Source: Cyclina sinensis
Taxonomy: Eukaryota; Mollusca; Bivalvia; Venerida; Veneridae
Direction of reading: 5' to 3'
Assembly (NCBI GenBank): GCA_012932295.1
Contig: JAAONU010000018.1
Location: 2,040,206 to 2,104,205, forward strand
DNA: 64,000 nucleotides
The notes under the pieces were generated by a model. That model ran no database searches. It was not told the origin of the DNA and was given only the letters and a program-made list of their open reading frames with translations. Both the position numbers and the translations under genes were made by a program. Each line of letters begins with the position of its first letter. The first letter of the stretch is position 1. Of the stretch, positions 34,165 to 45,729 are shown in pieces.

Positions 34165-35043
34165 TATAAAGCTAAATTTTAAGACAAAAAGATTTTTATA
34201 TCTTCACTTTATAAGTCTTTGTAAAATAAAGTGACGCCAAAGCAGGGCCATTAATTTACCAAGGGGCATAATTTTAACAATCTTAGTAGAGGATATCTAG
34301 ATGATGCTCCATGCAGGATATCTTAGGCCTGCAAATTATCTAAAATCTAGGCCTTGTGGTTTCAGACATGAAAATTTTTTAATCTTCTCTAAATAAGACT
34401 TTGTAAAATCAAGTGACCCCAGGGCAGGCCCAACACTGACCAAAGGCATATAGAGAACCTCTAGCTGATGCTATGTAAAATATTTCAGTTTTAGGCCTTT
34501 GGTTTCAGGCAAGAGAGTTTAAGTTTTTTCCGATACAAGTCTTTGTAAAGTGACCCACGGAGCAGGGCTAATATTGACCAAAACTGCATAATTTTAACAA
34601 ACTTGGTAGAGAACCTCCAGCTTTTGTTCTATGCAAAGTATCAAAGTATGAGATTTTTTTAAGGTCTTTTCAACATAAGCCTATATAAAACAATTGACAC
34701 ATAGGGCAGGGTGTGTTCTGATCATAGGAGCATACATTTGTAATTGCAATAAACATGGTAGAGGTCCACTAGACAATGCTTCATACCAAATCTAAATGGC
34801 CCAGGCCCCTACTAACAGTAGCTTTCCCATCTTGTTGCTATAGAATTGAATTCTTTGAATAACTTTGATAGAGCTTTATGCAGGGAATATCAAAGGCAAG
34901 TTTCATCAAAGTTGGCTTAGTTGTATATAAGGAAAAGTTATTTAAGTCAAACTGTTGATGACATATGACATACGCTGACAGACACCGGACACCCAATGTC
35001 CACAAAAGCTCACATTTGAGCACCTAATGCTCTGGTGAGCTAA
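34165..35043 (+). mobile_element. H1-family element without head
   Basis: About four degenerate core units (AACTTGGTAGAGAACCTC, TTTCAGACATGAAAATTTT) precede the tail GCTCTGGTGAGCTAAAA, which is the H1-family right end. The hairpin head is absent. Confidence 0.6.
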
Positions 35044-35144
35044 AACGTAAAACATAAAATATCACAAAAAAGTGAAAAAGGTGAAAAAAGTCACGTATAA
35101 GTAAAAGTAAAAGTAGTAAAAGTAACACTTACTTATATGCCTAG

Positions 35145-35290
35145 ACTAGTCAAAATAATTCAAGTGACATCTTGAGCAAATTCTGAGATTTTTTTTGTCA
35201 TTGGTCAGAATCTCGCTTCTATTGACACATACAAAAATTACACAATATATCGACTTGGTACAATTAGTTGGACTAATGCCTAGACTAACT
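35145..35290 (+). repeat. 140-bp repeat, copy 2 of 3
   Basis: CTAGTCAAAATAATTCAAGTG, CTTGAGCAAATTCTGAGAT and ACAATTAGTTGGACTA match 32884-33020 in order. The ACAAGA hairpin is missing. Confidence 0.75.
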
Positions 35291-35354
35291 TCCCTCTACA
35301 AATTCAAATTAACTTAAATAAAGAAATTAAATTTAGTGTTATAAAGGTACTCAC

Positions 35355-35401
35355 GCAACACAATCTGTTGATATATTCTGCCGTGATCTCTGTCGTCGCA
35401 A
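35355..35401 (-). other. Possible exon (very weak)
   Basis: A 47-nt segment lies between acceptor GGTTACAG| and donor TTGC|GTGAGT. All three frames are open, so coding cannot be judged. One frame exits in phase 1, which could feed either of the weak exon candidates at 29.6 or 26.4 kb. Confidence 0.18.
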
Positions 35402-35704
35402 CTGTAACCAGGTGAGATAAGACAGTCACGTGCTTTTTTTTATCTCTGTCTCGTATTTTCTGAAAACCTGAGCCTGAATTCCTCAGGAATGTCTAACTGA
35501 GAAAATAGGACATGATATGATAGGGACTATCCGAACGTGTACTGACTTTGCAGCCTGTGAATTTACTTTTGTTCAACTTTAACAACGCCAAATATATCAG
35601 ATAAAAGCGGTTCAGGTCAGCATGTCATGCAGCTCGAATGTTTTCACTCTTTTGACTCTGCAACTTTATAGTCTGTATGTGTATGTGTTTTAATAATGCT
35701 TGGG

Positions 35705-35797
35705 CACAGGCACTAGACACAATCAATTTACCTATAGATACCCATATATAGTATATATGGGTATCTATAGGTAAATTGATTGTGTCTAGTGTCTGTG
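35705..35797. repeat. 93-bp near-perfect palindrome (46-bp arms)
   Basis: Left arm 35705-35750 and right arm 35752-35797 are reverse complements with one mismatch, around a single G at 35751. The centre is TATATAGTATATA. It would form a very stable hairpin as RNA or a cruciform as DNA. It is not part of any repeat family seen here. Confidence 0.92.
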
Positions 35798-35849
35798 TGC
35801 TGGGGTTAAAAAAAGTTGAAACGGCTGGTTTATAAACAATCACGTCACG

Positions 35850-38800
35850 CGATTAGCCCCAAAAATTGTGCGTCAGGGCTTTTTATTATATAGACGATGG
35901 TCGGCATGTATGTAATATCAGTTTGTCGGTCTTGCAGTCGAAATACTGAGACTAGTCACGCGATTAAATGATATTCAATATTCACACCCGTTGCACCTGA
36001 TAAACAATTTTGCACTGCAATAAGACGCATGTAGACGTATGTACGCATGCTCCACTTTAACAATCACAAAATATAAAACAGTGATGTATTCTTAGAATTA
36101 ATGACGAAAAAAGAGGTTTCTAGCCTATTTATAATCATAATCTAACATAATTTGTTATAACTGTCACAAAATACAGTTCAACAATATTGTTTTTGTAATT
36201 CTAAAAAGTAGCTTCAAATATATTTATATTGCCTTTTTGCTCATAGGGTTTTATTCCTTATTTGTAGTTTTATAAGCAAATGCATCTATACGATAAATTG
36301 TGTTTACTTGAGTATCGTAAGTGTTATTTATCCAGGAGAAATGTACACGCTGAAAGGATGAGACTGACATGTAATTTAATACCATTTCACCACTTTTCAC
36401 TTATTTACTAAAAACTGAAGAAGAGGGTATAATTTAGATTGTGACAAATGATAAGCTCGTGGATGAAAAGAGAACATTATTCCTTTCATCAAGTATCATC
36501 AATATTAAGAATAAATTAACAAATATCATACAAAACGTACGTATCAATAATGTGAGAGTTGATCCAAGCATTTCGAAGCGGTAGAAAACAAAATAATGTT
36601 GAGTGACGTTGTACAACATTCTAAAATGGTTTTGCAAAATAACTTTTTATGATTATTTTATTTCGATCATTTTGTTTTCTTTCGTGAACTTTATACAGCT
36701 TGTTAAGCATTATTCTTACAACTGGAATAAAACTAAGTTCGACTTTAAGATAACTTCTTAAATGTGACTAAAACTGAAGGGTAATGTGACTTCTTTTTAT
36801 AATTTGACGTCTTAAACATAATAGATGCAAACAATACAAAAAAAAAATCTTACGTTAATTGTTCCACATATAACACAAGTAAGTGTATTGGGAAGCAGTG
36901 TGTGTGCATGCGTGTTTATGTGTGTAAGTGCGGCACAGCTCTAAATTCTTAAAGTCAATATACGCTGCCTCGAAACCAGGTGAACACTGGGCGCAGGTTC
37001 GAGCCTCAGACAAGTCGTTTCGGAACAAATCAACGTCACACTGTCAGTTTACTCATCGAACTCTATTTACAACACTCTTTAAGTATACATGTTAACTCTG
37101 TAAAACCACAATAAAAATCGAACAAACGAACAAAGAAACGAACGTAAGTAACATAACTATTACATTTAATATAAATCAATATGCATTGAAACCATAAGGT
37201 TATTACAAATCAGATGAATGTGTCTGCTGACACAATAGTATGTTTTCAATATTCTATATACAAATAATTTAATAAAAAATAATTGATTTTATCTGCTATA
37301 TCTGCATATTTACACAAGTTGAAAAGGTATACTTTTTTTCAAATTAAGCGAAAAAAAAAACTTAGTAAATTCAATTTCTTAACGGAAGTTAATCCTTTTT
37401 AAAACAAATTCACCTTTCCGACTGCCGACTGTGTGCGCGATTCTAGAGGTCGCGCTTGTTCAGCATTGTCCCATGTTTGTAACTTCTGCGCAATCAAAAA
37501 TATGAATTTCCCCATAGAAACGTTCCAAAATTAGATAAGATTGATCTCCGAACAAGGAAAGGGGTCTAGCGAGTATTTTGATGAAATGAAACAGAAACAA
37601 TCAGCCGGGGACGTAGCAATTACACCTTTCTAAAAACAGGGCACACAGGGGGCAAACCACATAGCGATTCAAATATACGAGACGTTGTTTTTTCGAACTT
37701 GATAGTCCAGAGCACCTAGTCTCATACAATGTGTGTGAAGTTTCAATTTTATTCAAAAGGCCCGCCCCTGAAGCTAACTAGGCATCCTTTCAAGTAATTT
37801 CTCAAATCCATGGTCCCTATCTCATGTGTCATATAAACGCTTGGCAGTAGGGTTTGAAACTCAAAGCAACTGGCGGTCAACCAGTGGCATAAGAACAAAC
37901 CTTTAATGGGCAAAGGAACTCTCATTCATGGGGCAGAGATGCCTGATTCCCTGTTACTTGGAAAACGCAGCGCTATAAACATAAATCAAGGTTGGACTCG
38001 AACCTTTGAACTAAACCGAATTTCGAAGAGACGGACTACTCCAGTCTATCGTGACTACGAAACGAAAACACCTGTAACGCATTAATTCTGGAGCAGTATT
38101 TCAATAATGAAGCAATTTAAGCGACATTTTTATACAATCAGATATATATAAAACATCTCGTATTTTTCGTTAATGTGTTTTTCACAGCATGAAGAGTCTA
38201 TTTAACATTTACTTATAAAAGATTTATCTGTTGCAATTAATTTCGGAATTTCCAATACTTCAACAAGGCATGTACAGTAAAAATCATTCAAAGAAAAGGT
38301 GACGCCGAGAAAGTGCAAGAAGTCTATAGGCTATTTATATTCCTACAATTGAAGAATTGAGAAATATTGATGAAATAAAATGCGTTATTTTCATTTTCCG
38401 TATTTTCACTTTAAAAATTTATTTTTCACTGCAGTGAAACTTATTTTCCGTATTATCACTGGTATCTTGCCGGACTATTTTCTCCTAGTTTCTGCCAATA
38501 CACAAATTTAAAAGGGAATTCTTTTGAATCGTAAGGTCAAAAAAGAGAAAAAGTATAAAATAAACAGAAAAAAATCAAGCTTTGTTTCTTTAAATACGGG
38601 ATTTTTTTCATCTCGTGGTTTGAAAATCACCATATTTCACCGTGAATTATTTATTTTCATACACTCGATGAAAATAAATGTTGTATTTAATGAAAAAAAA
38701 AACTTAAATATCCTCTCTATATATTGTTTATCAGTTTTTAAAAAAAACACCATAACAGATAAAAAAATGAAGTATCCTTTTATTGCATCAAGATACTACA

Positions 38801-39050
38801 ACATTTAAGAGAATGTAAATAACGATAGTAATCATAGTAACAACGAAGAGAAAACCGTACACAATGCAATGCGTACTGAGAGCTAAAACAAAAATCAAAG
38901 CGCTGAAAGCGCAGAAAGGCTGGGGCATTTGCTGACGTAATGAGTGTTAGTAATGTTGAAAGTGCCTTAATAGGAACTAATTACAAACTTGAGGTTGATT
39001 GGATTCATCACGCTTGTTGAATGCTTCCGGAATTTCATACCAGTATTCTT
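35850..39050. other. Long AT-rich stretch without recognised features
   Basis: No convincing exon, tandem repeat or tRNA-like gene was found. GGACTCGAACC at 37995-38005 is a lone minus-strand box B-like motif. Short open frames here are rich in Lys, Asn, Ile and Phe, as expected of AT-rich non-coding DNA. Confidence 0.45.
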
Positions 39051-39079
39051 GATTTGCTTAGTAGAGGAATGTGAAGACA

Positions 39080-39145
39080 GGATTCAAACCTGCGACCTCC
39101 AGCTCCTAAGTCATGTTCTCTACCCCTGGACCACCTCAGTTTTAC
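39080..39145 (-). mobile_element. tRNA-like SINE head
   Basis: On the minus strand, TGAGGTGGTCCAGGGGTAGAG (box A region) and GGTTTGAATCC (39080-39090, box B) are spaced as in tRNA-derived SINEs. A SINE body was not delimited. Confidence 0.5.
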
Positions 39146-39353
39146 GTGTAACAGGAACAATGCATGCTATTTTTCAGGGATGAACAGAAGGACAAACTTG
39201 ACTCATAGAGGCCTATATATTTCATCCAAACAGTGATTGTGGGGATATTAAAACGGAAGAAGAACAGAGCATGTATTTGCTATCAGTGTTTATTAAAGAA
39301 ATATAAATATGTCCAAAAATGCAAAAAAAAGAAACATGCCTGACATTGTAATA

Positions 39354-39993
39354 ACAAGAGCTGTCGTAGGACAGCGCGTTCGACTATTCTAAGTTTCTTA
39401 CTACTTGACATTAAAGGGTTATAAAACATTATAAACTCATAATTCACACAAAATCCTTGACACAGTTACCTTCTCTTGTGGCAGTCTAAGGCAATGATGA
39501 TAAAAAATGTTTAAAGTTTCAATGCTATATCTGCAAAAACAGTGAAAAGGTGTTTCATTGCCAAAAAACTTGAACCAAATTTATAAGTCCAAAAGGTGCC
39601 ATAATTCACACAAAATGCTGGACACAGTTATCTCTTCTTGTGAACAGACGAAGCTCTTGATGGTAAACAAGAACTGTAAGTTTCAGGGCTGATAAGTAAG
39701 TATTGTAAGTTTCAGGGCTACATCTGCAAGGGAAAGGTGACTTGTGCTACCTTGCCGAAAAACTTTAACCAAATTTCTAAGTTGATAAGGGGCCATGATT
39801 CATACAAAATTCTTGACACAGTACCTCCTCTTGTGAACATACTAAGCTCTTGACGATGAAAAAGTATTGTAAGTTTCAGGGCTATATCTGCGAGTGTTAG
39901 GTGAATAATGTTACCTTGCCGAAAAACTTTAACCTGAACCAACGCCGATGCCAGGGCGAGAACTATAGCCCTCCTTGTTTTTCGAATAATCGA
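39354..39993 (+). mobile_element. Hairpin-headed element H6
   Basis: ACAAGAG is followed by the perfect hairpin CTGTC-GTAG-GACAG (39361-39374) and TTCGACTATTC (39379-39389). The core has about three units with ATTCACACAAAAT(C/G)CT, GACACAGTTA and AAGTTTCAGGGCTA blocks. The right end TTCGAATAATCGA (39981-39993) is an inverted version of the head motif. This is a clear example of the same architecture with a different sequence. Confidence 0.68.
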
Positions 39994-40225
39994 TCTAAAA
40001 ACTGAACAATATTTATGCAATTAAACTTTAAAACATAGATGTCTGTCGTAACCACATTAATATGAGCTACCACTGAAGGTGATTAATACCCCAGAACATA
40101 GCTTTGACACAGAAGAGACTGTTTCCCCATATAATAAGTATTTTACATAATTGTTGCAAGTAAATCCTGAAAACAGTTTTCAAGTGAAGCTCTGTACAAT
40201 AAAATTTCAAGAAAGGGCTAACTAT

Positions 40226-40260
40226 ACAAGAGCTGTCCGCATGACACCAAGCTTGATGTT
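40226..40260 (+). mobile_element. Hairpin head of another ACAAGAG element
   Basis: ACAAGAG followed by CTGTCCGCATGACACC, a short imperfect hairpin. Downstream is interrupted by the SINE at 40425. Confidence 0.45.
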
Positions 40261-40424
40261 TTTCAGTAACTGTTAGTATAATATCAGTACTTGTTATTAG
40301 TACTGTGTTTCTTTAGATGTACACTTCAATACTAAATATCTATGTAAAGTTTCAAATCAAAAGCTTATATTCCACTTTAACCAATTAAGCTCTGGATAAG
40401 ATAAGAAAAGAAGAAAATTTGATT

Positions 40425-40700
40425 TTTTTGATTGGTCGTTTGGGGTTTTATGCCGATTTCAACCTGTTTGATCATATATCGGCGGTCAGTCCACCTAATC
40501 GACTTTCATGGATATCTATGACCAACTCCTCAAGTGACTGACTACTTTTCCTACATGATCAGCGGTGAGTGATGAATGGCCATCAGACACAAATTCTAAG
40601 ATCGTCACGGAGAAATTTGCACCCAGCCTGGGGATCGAACCAGTGACATTTGGATTACTAATTGTTTTCTTCCTATTGAGCTAACCAGGCGGACCCAAGA
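40425..40700 (-). mobile_element. tRNA-derived SINE with conserved body
   Basis: On the minus strand a tRNA-like head has GCCTGGTTAGCTCAATAGG (about 40672-40690) and GGTTCGATCCC (40631-40641). The body includes the complement of GGCGGTCAGTCCACCTAA and AAGTGACTGACT, shared with 25795-25940. The tRNA head is too diverged for a functional tRNA. Confidence 0.7.
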
Positions 40701-40749
40701 TAATTTGAAAGAAGGACCTAGCAGAGTAACGTTATGGTTTCTCAAAAAT

Positions 40750-41885
40750 GTAAGAATTTTGAATTATCAGAAATAACAGACGTGTTGTTAGAAAACTTAA
40801 CTAGTATATCACTTTATTCAATGAAGTATATTTTAAGCGATTCGATAAATAACCTGCTGCGTAAATAAGCGGAAAGCGGGGAATTGATCATGTGACAATA
40901 AAGTCGAGGGCTGTATAAAATGTTGCTGCGGATCAAACTCTCCTCTGCAGTTACTTCCCCTGATCAGTACCGTTACAGTAGCAACGCGTGATGTGCGAGG
41001 AGTTTGGCTGTGGATGGGTTCGTCTATTTGCACAAATGGCGGCACAAACTGTATTAATGGCAAACAATTTTAAAATACATGGATAAGCGATTAGATAATT
41101 TCATTTGGTGTGAACGTACTAAACTGAAAGTGTCGGCATATTTATTTATTAAAAGTTACTTAATATAGACCATATAAAATAAATCAAATAAAAATAAAAC
41201 AAATGTACAGCAGGTTAACTACATTTGCGGGGTTTCTGAAAGATCTATGAATGCATTTATAGGTATTTTGTTTCTCTGAATGTGGAAAACCTGCAACGTT
41301 TAAGATACAATTTGATAGAATATGTTTAAATTATTTTGAGTCCTCTAGTGGAAATGCCAAATGATTTGACGGCATAGTCCTGCCGCCAATGTGAGGTGTT
41401 AAAATTTACATAGATCTATTTTCTAATAGCGATGGAAAATTATCGAAACATGCCGCGATAGGTGTCGTTCAAAACCTGCACAATAAAAAAAACTTTTTGA
41501 GGTACATTTATATAAGATATTATGAAGCATTTAGATACTAAGTGACAAACATATTATTTAGATATGCACGTAGCTTGAAACGACAATGCAGTAGTCCAAC
41601 AGTACAAAATATACACTATTCATATATATTGCTTTTAATGGTATGTATGAAACAGTTCTTAACACACATGTTTTGTGTGGCAAAAATGCGGATTTCAGAT
41701 ATATTCCGATACGGAATCATCCTGGAAATGGTAACATTGATAAGTAGCATTGATCCGTCTGACATGACGGAAAGAAACCTTTAATTCAGTGAACTATTTT
41801 ATGCAAATGAATAGCGCATTGATTTGAATAATTAGTTAAAAAGGTAAAGGCTTTTCGATGTGAGGCTTCAGTTTTCAGTATGATA
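40750..41885. other. Unannotated stretch
   Basis: No recognised gene or repeat. AAATGGCGGCACAAACTG near 41034 has a favourable start context on the plus strand but opens only 17 codons, with no clear donor. Confidence 0.4.
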
Positions 41886-41889
41886 GATA

Positions 41890-41915
41890 TAGGCTGGGGC
41901 CCAGGCCCCAGCCTA
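41890..41915. repeat. GC-rich palindrome, 12-bp stem
   Basis: TAGGCTGGGGCC (41890-41901) and GGCCCCAGCCTA (41904-41915) pair perfectly around CA, in strongly AT-rich surroundings. Confidence 0.9.
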
Positions 41916-41989
41916 ACTAAAACTCAGCGAGACGGACTTGTCGCCTGACGATAGCATACCAGTTATTTAACTTTTTTCTATGGAATGTG

Positions 41990-42540
41990 GAATATAGGCC
42001 CCAGACAGGAATTAAGCATGAAAAATAACAAGGGCAATAACTCAAGTTTAATGCAAAAGAGAGTTATGGTTCTTAGCCACAGAACCTCTAAACAGTGATA
42101 ACGTTTCACCTATGACGTTTCAAATTAATATCTTCAATACCTTTCAAGTTATGCCCTGACCGAAGTAAGTATGAAAAATTACAATTGTCAATAACTAAAA
42201 AATGTGAGAAATGGTTCTTAGGCACTGCACCTCCCAACAATGAGATCTATGAAGTTTCAAGTTGATATCTTCAATACCTTTCGATTTATTCCCTAGACAA
42301 GAATTAAATATGGACAAATTCAAAGGGCAATAAGTCGAAAATTATGCGAAAGAGAGTTACGGTTCTCTGGCACTGCACCTCTCCACAATGAGATCTATTC
42401 ACCCATGAATTTTCAACTGATACCTCTAGTACTTTTAGAGTTATGCCCCGGACAAGCAAAGTGGGACGCCGCCACCTCCGCCGACACCGCAAGTAACACC
42501 TATGTATCCCCTGATTATAGTCAGGTGACACAGAAAACGC
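41990..42540 (+). repeat. Three 145-bp units of the array A/H3 class plus tail
   Basis: The block GAGTTATGGTTCTT or a variant recurs at about 42061, 42206 and 42353, steps of 145-147 bp, each with TATGCCC(T/C)GA and CAATACCTTTC motifs. The tail after CGGACAAG is a GC-rich stretch ending near GATTATAGTCAGGTGACAC. Confidence 0.7.
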
Positions 42541-44560
42541 CCGTGGTCTCGTGCGAGATCATTAATACAGAATAAGACCGTTGTCCTCCAGTATCTATAG
42601 AACAGCTTGAGACAGGCGACAATTCATATTTCAACTAAAGTATTCTTCGCAAATATTCAGAAATCAACTGCGAGAGAGAGTCTTTAGGTAACTGCAGCCA
42701 AAAAGGAATTTGTTGAAGAGCTTAACAGATCTGGGGACAGTTCTGTGTTGATAGAGTCTTGGTTTTCTTTTAGTATATTTAAAATCTGCTGTTGCAATTT
42801 GTGGGAACATATTTTTTCAAAAATACTAGAGGTACTAGAATTGTTCCAAGTAGAGATTCTCTTCATACTGCAGAGTGACTACATAACGGAGCTAGCAGTT
42901 ATACAGCTTCAGGCGCTAGATACTTTCTAGTAGATTTTAGCTTTAGAAATCACCCGAGTTAAACCCTATAAAATACCAATTGGAGAAGCTTCCTCGCTCC
43001 CTCCAAGAAAATTGAAGAGATGAAAGAACTTCAACGCTCTTCCGGCGTTCTGAACTGGTTGTTTATGATCGAAGTTTAATTTTATTTTATAATTTTTCAT
43101 ACATTCCAAGTCATAACATGATTTAAAAAAAATGGGGGGGGGGTGTTAAGGGGGTGTCCGTTGAGTATAGCGGAGGGGTTCCAATATTGTCATCTGCGTT
43201 TTTTTCTTTTTTCTCAAATCTTTCGTTTTTTGTTTTCAACAAATTGTCTTGAAACTTACAATACTAATGTTTGTCACAATGATTCATAACTGTGCAAAAT
43301 ATTATTAAATTCTAAATATTAACAAAGAAAATATGTCGATTTTCCGATCAATTCTGGTCGATTCCGCTGACCCGCAAGGAAACGGTTGGTTTCTTAGATG
43401 TTTAGAACTTGTTTTTCAAGTAAAACCGATTGCATTTTCTTTGCAATATATTTCGGCACATTTATGCAAATTTTCGCAGAAAAATATTCAGTAATTTAGA
43501 ATTTATTTAACAAAAACCATCAAAAATTACGGCGAAGCGGGTGGGTATTCCGCCATTTTCTGAATTTTAGGTTTCATAAATTGCATTATATTGGTAAAAT
43601 AATAATGCAAACTTACAAAAGGACATAACAATAAACATTCTGGAAAAATTCCAGCTTTGTATTGGCATTATTTAGGCGAAAATTAAAAAAAAAAAAAAAC
43701 ATTCCAAAAAAGAGAACCGCGTCAATGCGGCGAAATAAAAATCCTGCCATATAGCGATTTTTTTTTTTTGAGGCTCCTAGTTAGGTAACCCCGTTTATTC
43801 TCCCCGTGCATGGGCTATGCAGGGGTCGGGGAACCATCCCCCGATTTTGATTCTTAATTAAGCAACAAAATTAATGAAAGAATCTTGAAACTTTAAAACA
43901 CTTAGTAATAAATAATCAGGAATAAATTCAGCCTTTTATCTGCTTAATTTTAACCACAATTAAAAAAAAACAATATTGGGGGGTCAATCGTGTAATGGCG
44001 GCGGAGAATCGCCGAAGTTGGATCACGCCTTCCGTGCATTTTCTCAAATATCTCCACTTCCGGCCGAGATATTTTAATGAAACTCACTCATATTTTAGGG
44101 TAAGCATGTGGTATGAAGTCTTACTTAAAAAAAACCGTCTTTGGCCCTTGATGCCTCCCGTCTAAATCTTATAGATTTTTGAAACCCTTTTGTACTGATT
44201 TTCAAAATGCAAACAAGTTAGAAAAGAAAATTTGAAATTTTTTATTACAAATCTTCACAATCACCATTATTTTGAAAAATGGCATCAGTCAGTTAACGCA
44301 TGATAAGGTCTAGTATGGTATCAACAAATAGCTATTTTCAGCGTACACAATTCACTACCGTAGCAGCATATCAATATCGCGGCGCGTGTAAACAATAAGG
44401 CTTTAATAACAGTTTAAAATATTGTAACTTGATAGACTGGCATTGTTTGCACGAAAATGCATTATAATTATTTTGGATCTATTTCACAAATATTTTATCT
44501 AAATCACGTACATTAAAACATTGTACCCTAAATCTATGTCTCACCACAGAAAAGTATCTT
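42541..44560. other. Unannotated stretch with homopolymer runs
   Basis: A G-run lies at 43132-43143 and A-runs near 43685-43700. A GC-richer inverted motif (CCCCGTGCATGGG) sits near 43803. No gene recognised. Confidence 0.4.
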
Positions 44561-44564
44561 AAAA

Positions 44565-44640
44565 TAACCCAGATATTGACCAAAAACAAAAAAATCTCAG
44601 AATACGCTCAAGATGACACCTGAATTATTTTGACTAGTCC
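44565..44640 (-). repeat. 140-bp repeat, copy 3 of 3 (partial)
   Basis: The reverse complement reads GACTAGTCAAAATAATTCAG, TCATCTTGAGC and ATTCTGAGATTTTTTTG, matching 35145-35210. Confidence 0.7.
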
Positions 44641-45364
44641 CCGCCCCGTCCCCAGTTTATCTGCCCTTGCACAAGACTTTTTTTAGCGTAACTGCATTGC
44701 ACAGGAGTTCTGTAGTATAAAAGTCATTAATAACAGCTACATTCAACTGTTCCTACTGTTATCCATTAAAAATGTAGCATTTTCAAAAAAAAAAAAATAC
44801 ACACAAGTTATGAAACATTGACCTCATCTGCCTATGTTTTTCCTTAGTTTTCTCAATAAAAACAAAGGTCTGGAAAATGTTCAATCTCCCACGCAGTGAT
44901 CTCCCCTTTACAGGATTAGATTACTGAGCGTAGCGTAACCGGTGCGCGGAGTTTGGAAAATGTTGAGGGTGCTTATCAATATGCTTATTAATAATTTATT
45001 CTTCCCATCAATATCACTATTCTAAGAGAAAGAATAAGGTTGAAATTCGATAAAACATTCAAAATTTACTCGTCGCCACATATTAATGACAGCGGCGACT
45101 CTGGAGCTAAGTCCCAACTTTAAGTGACTGTGGCCGAGGACACATTTTGCTTTCATAATCATCCCTCTATTTGGAATAATGATAATCTTCAAATAAGCGG
45201 TATCTTCATTTTTGATGTACGTTTTGGCATTGACATTCAAATAAACAAACTAATTAAATCATTCACTGAGCTCTACGTACTTGTCTTTTTTGCTCACTCA
45301 CCGGTTTATTTATATTTATAAGGAAAACATATTGAACATGTTACGGTCTAGTGCTTACCTCCCT

Positions 45365-45575
45365 GTAATTGTATAAATACTTCCTCTGACTACTGCGTCA
45401 GGGAATCGAATTTTTGGCTCAGTGGTTAGAGTGTTGGTCTACGATGCACTAAAACCGGGGTTCGAATCCCGCTCTGCGTTGTGTATTCTAAGATGCATTG
45501 CATTTTTGTTTCGTAAGAAAGACCGTAAAACAGAAAACCTGCATGAACGCAAAAATTAACAAACAAACAAATTAA
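45365..45575 (+). mobile_element. tRNA-headed SINE with TATAAATAC leader
   Basis: The leader TATAAATACTTCCTCTGACT matches the leaders at 18670 and 19275. The head is TGGCTCAGTGGTTAGAG and GGTTCGAATCC (45459-45469). The tail is A-rich with AACAAACAAACAAATT. The anticodon arm does not fold, so it is not a tRNA gene. Confidence 0.7.
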
Positions 45576-45635
45576 ACTTCTGTCCGTTGCATTCTGTCAT
45601 TTATTTATAATGACCTTCTTCATTTTAGCAAAGAA

Positions 45636-45715
45636 CAGTGGTCAAGGGGTTAGAGTACTGAATTCCCGATTCGCAAGTCGCTGGTTCCAATCCCGCAAGA
45701 GTGAGGGTCTACAGT
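45636..45715 (+). mobile_element. tRNA-like SINE head
   Basis: CAGTGGTCAAGGGGTTAGAG (box A region) and GGTTCCAATCC (45683-45693, box B). Confidence 0.5.
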
Positions 45716-45729
45716 GACCTTCCGCACTC

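Noticed and set aside
36990..37015. GGTTCGAGCC as a Pol III box B
   Set aside because: No box A at a plausible distance on either strand.
41034..41088. Plus-strand ATGGCGGCA as a translation start
   Set aside because: Only 17 codons before a stop and no convincing donor; surrounding sequence gives no gene support.
45415..45480. Possible functional tRNA gene
   Set aside because: Good box B but no valid cloverleaf; the leader is shared with SINEs elsewhere in the window.
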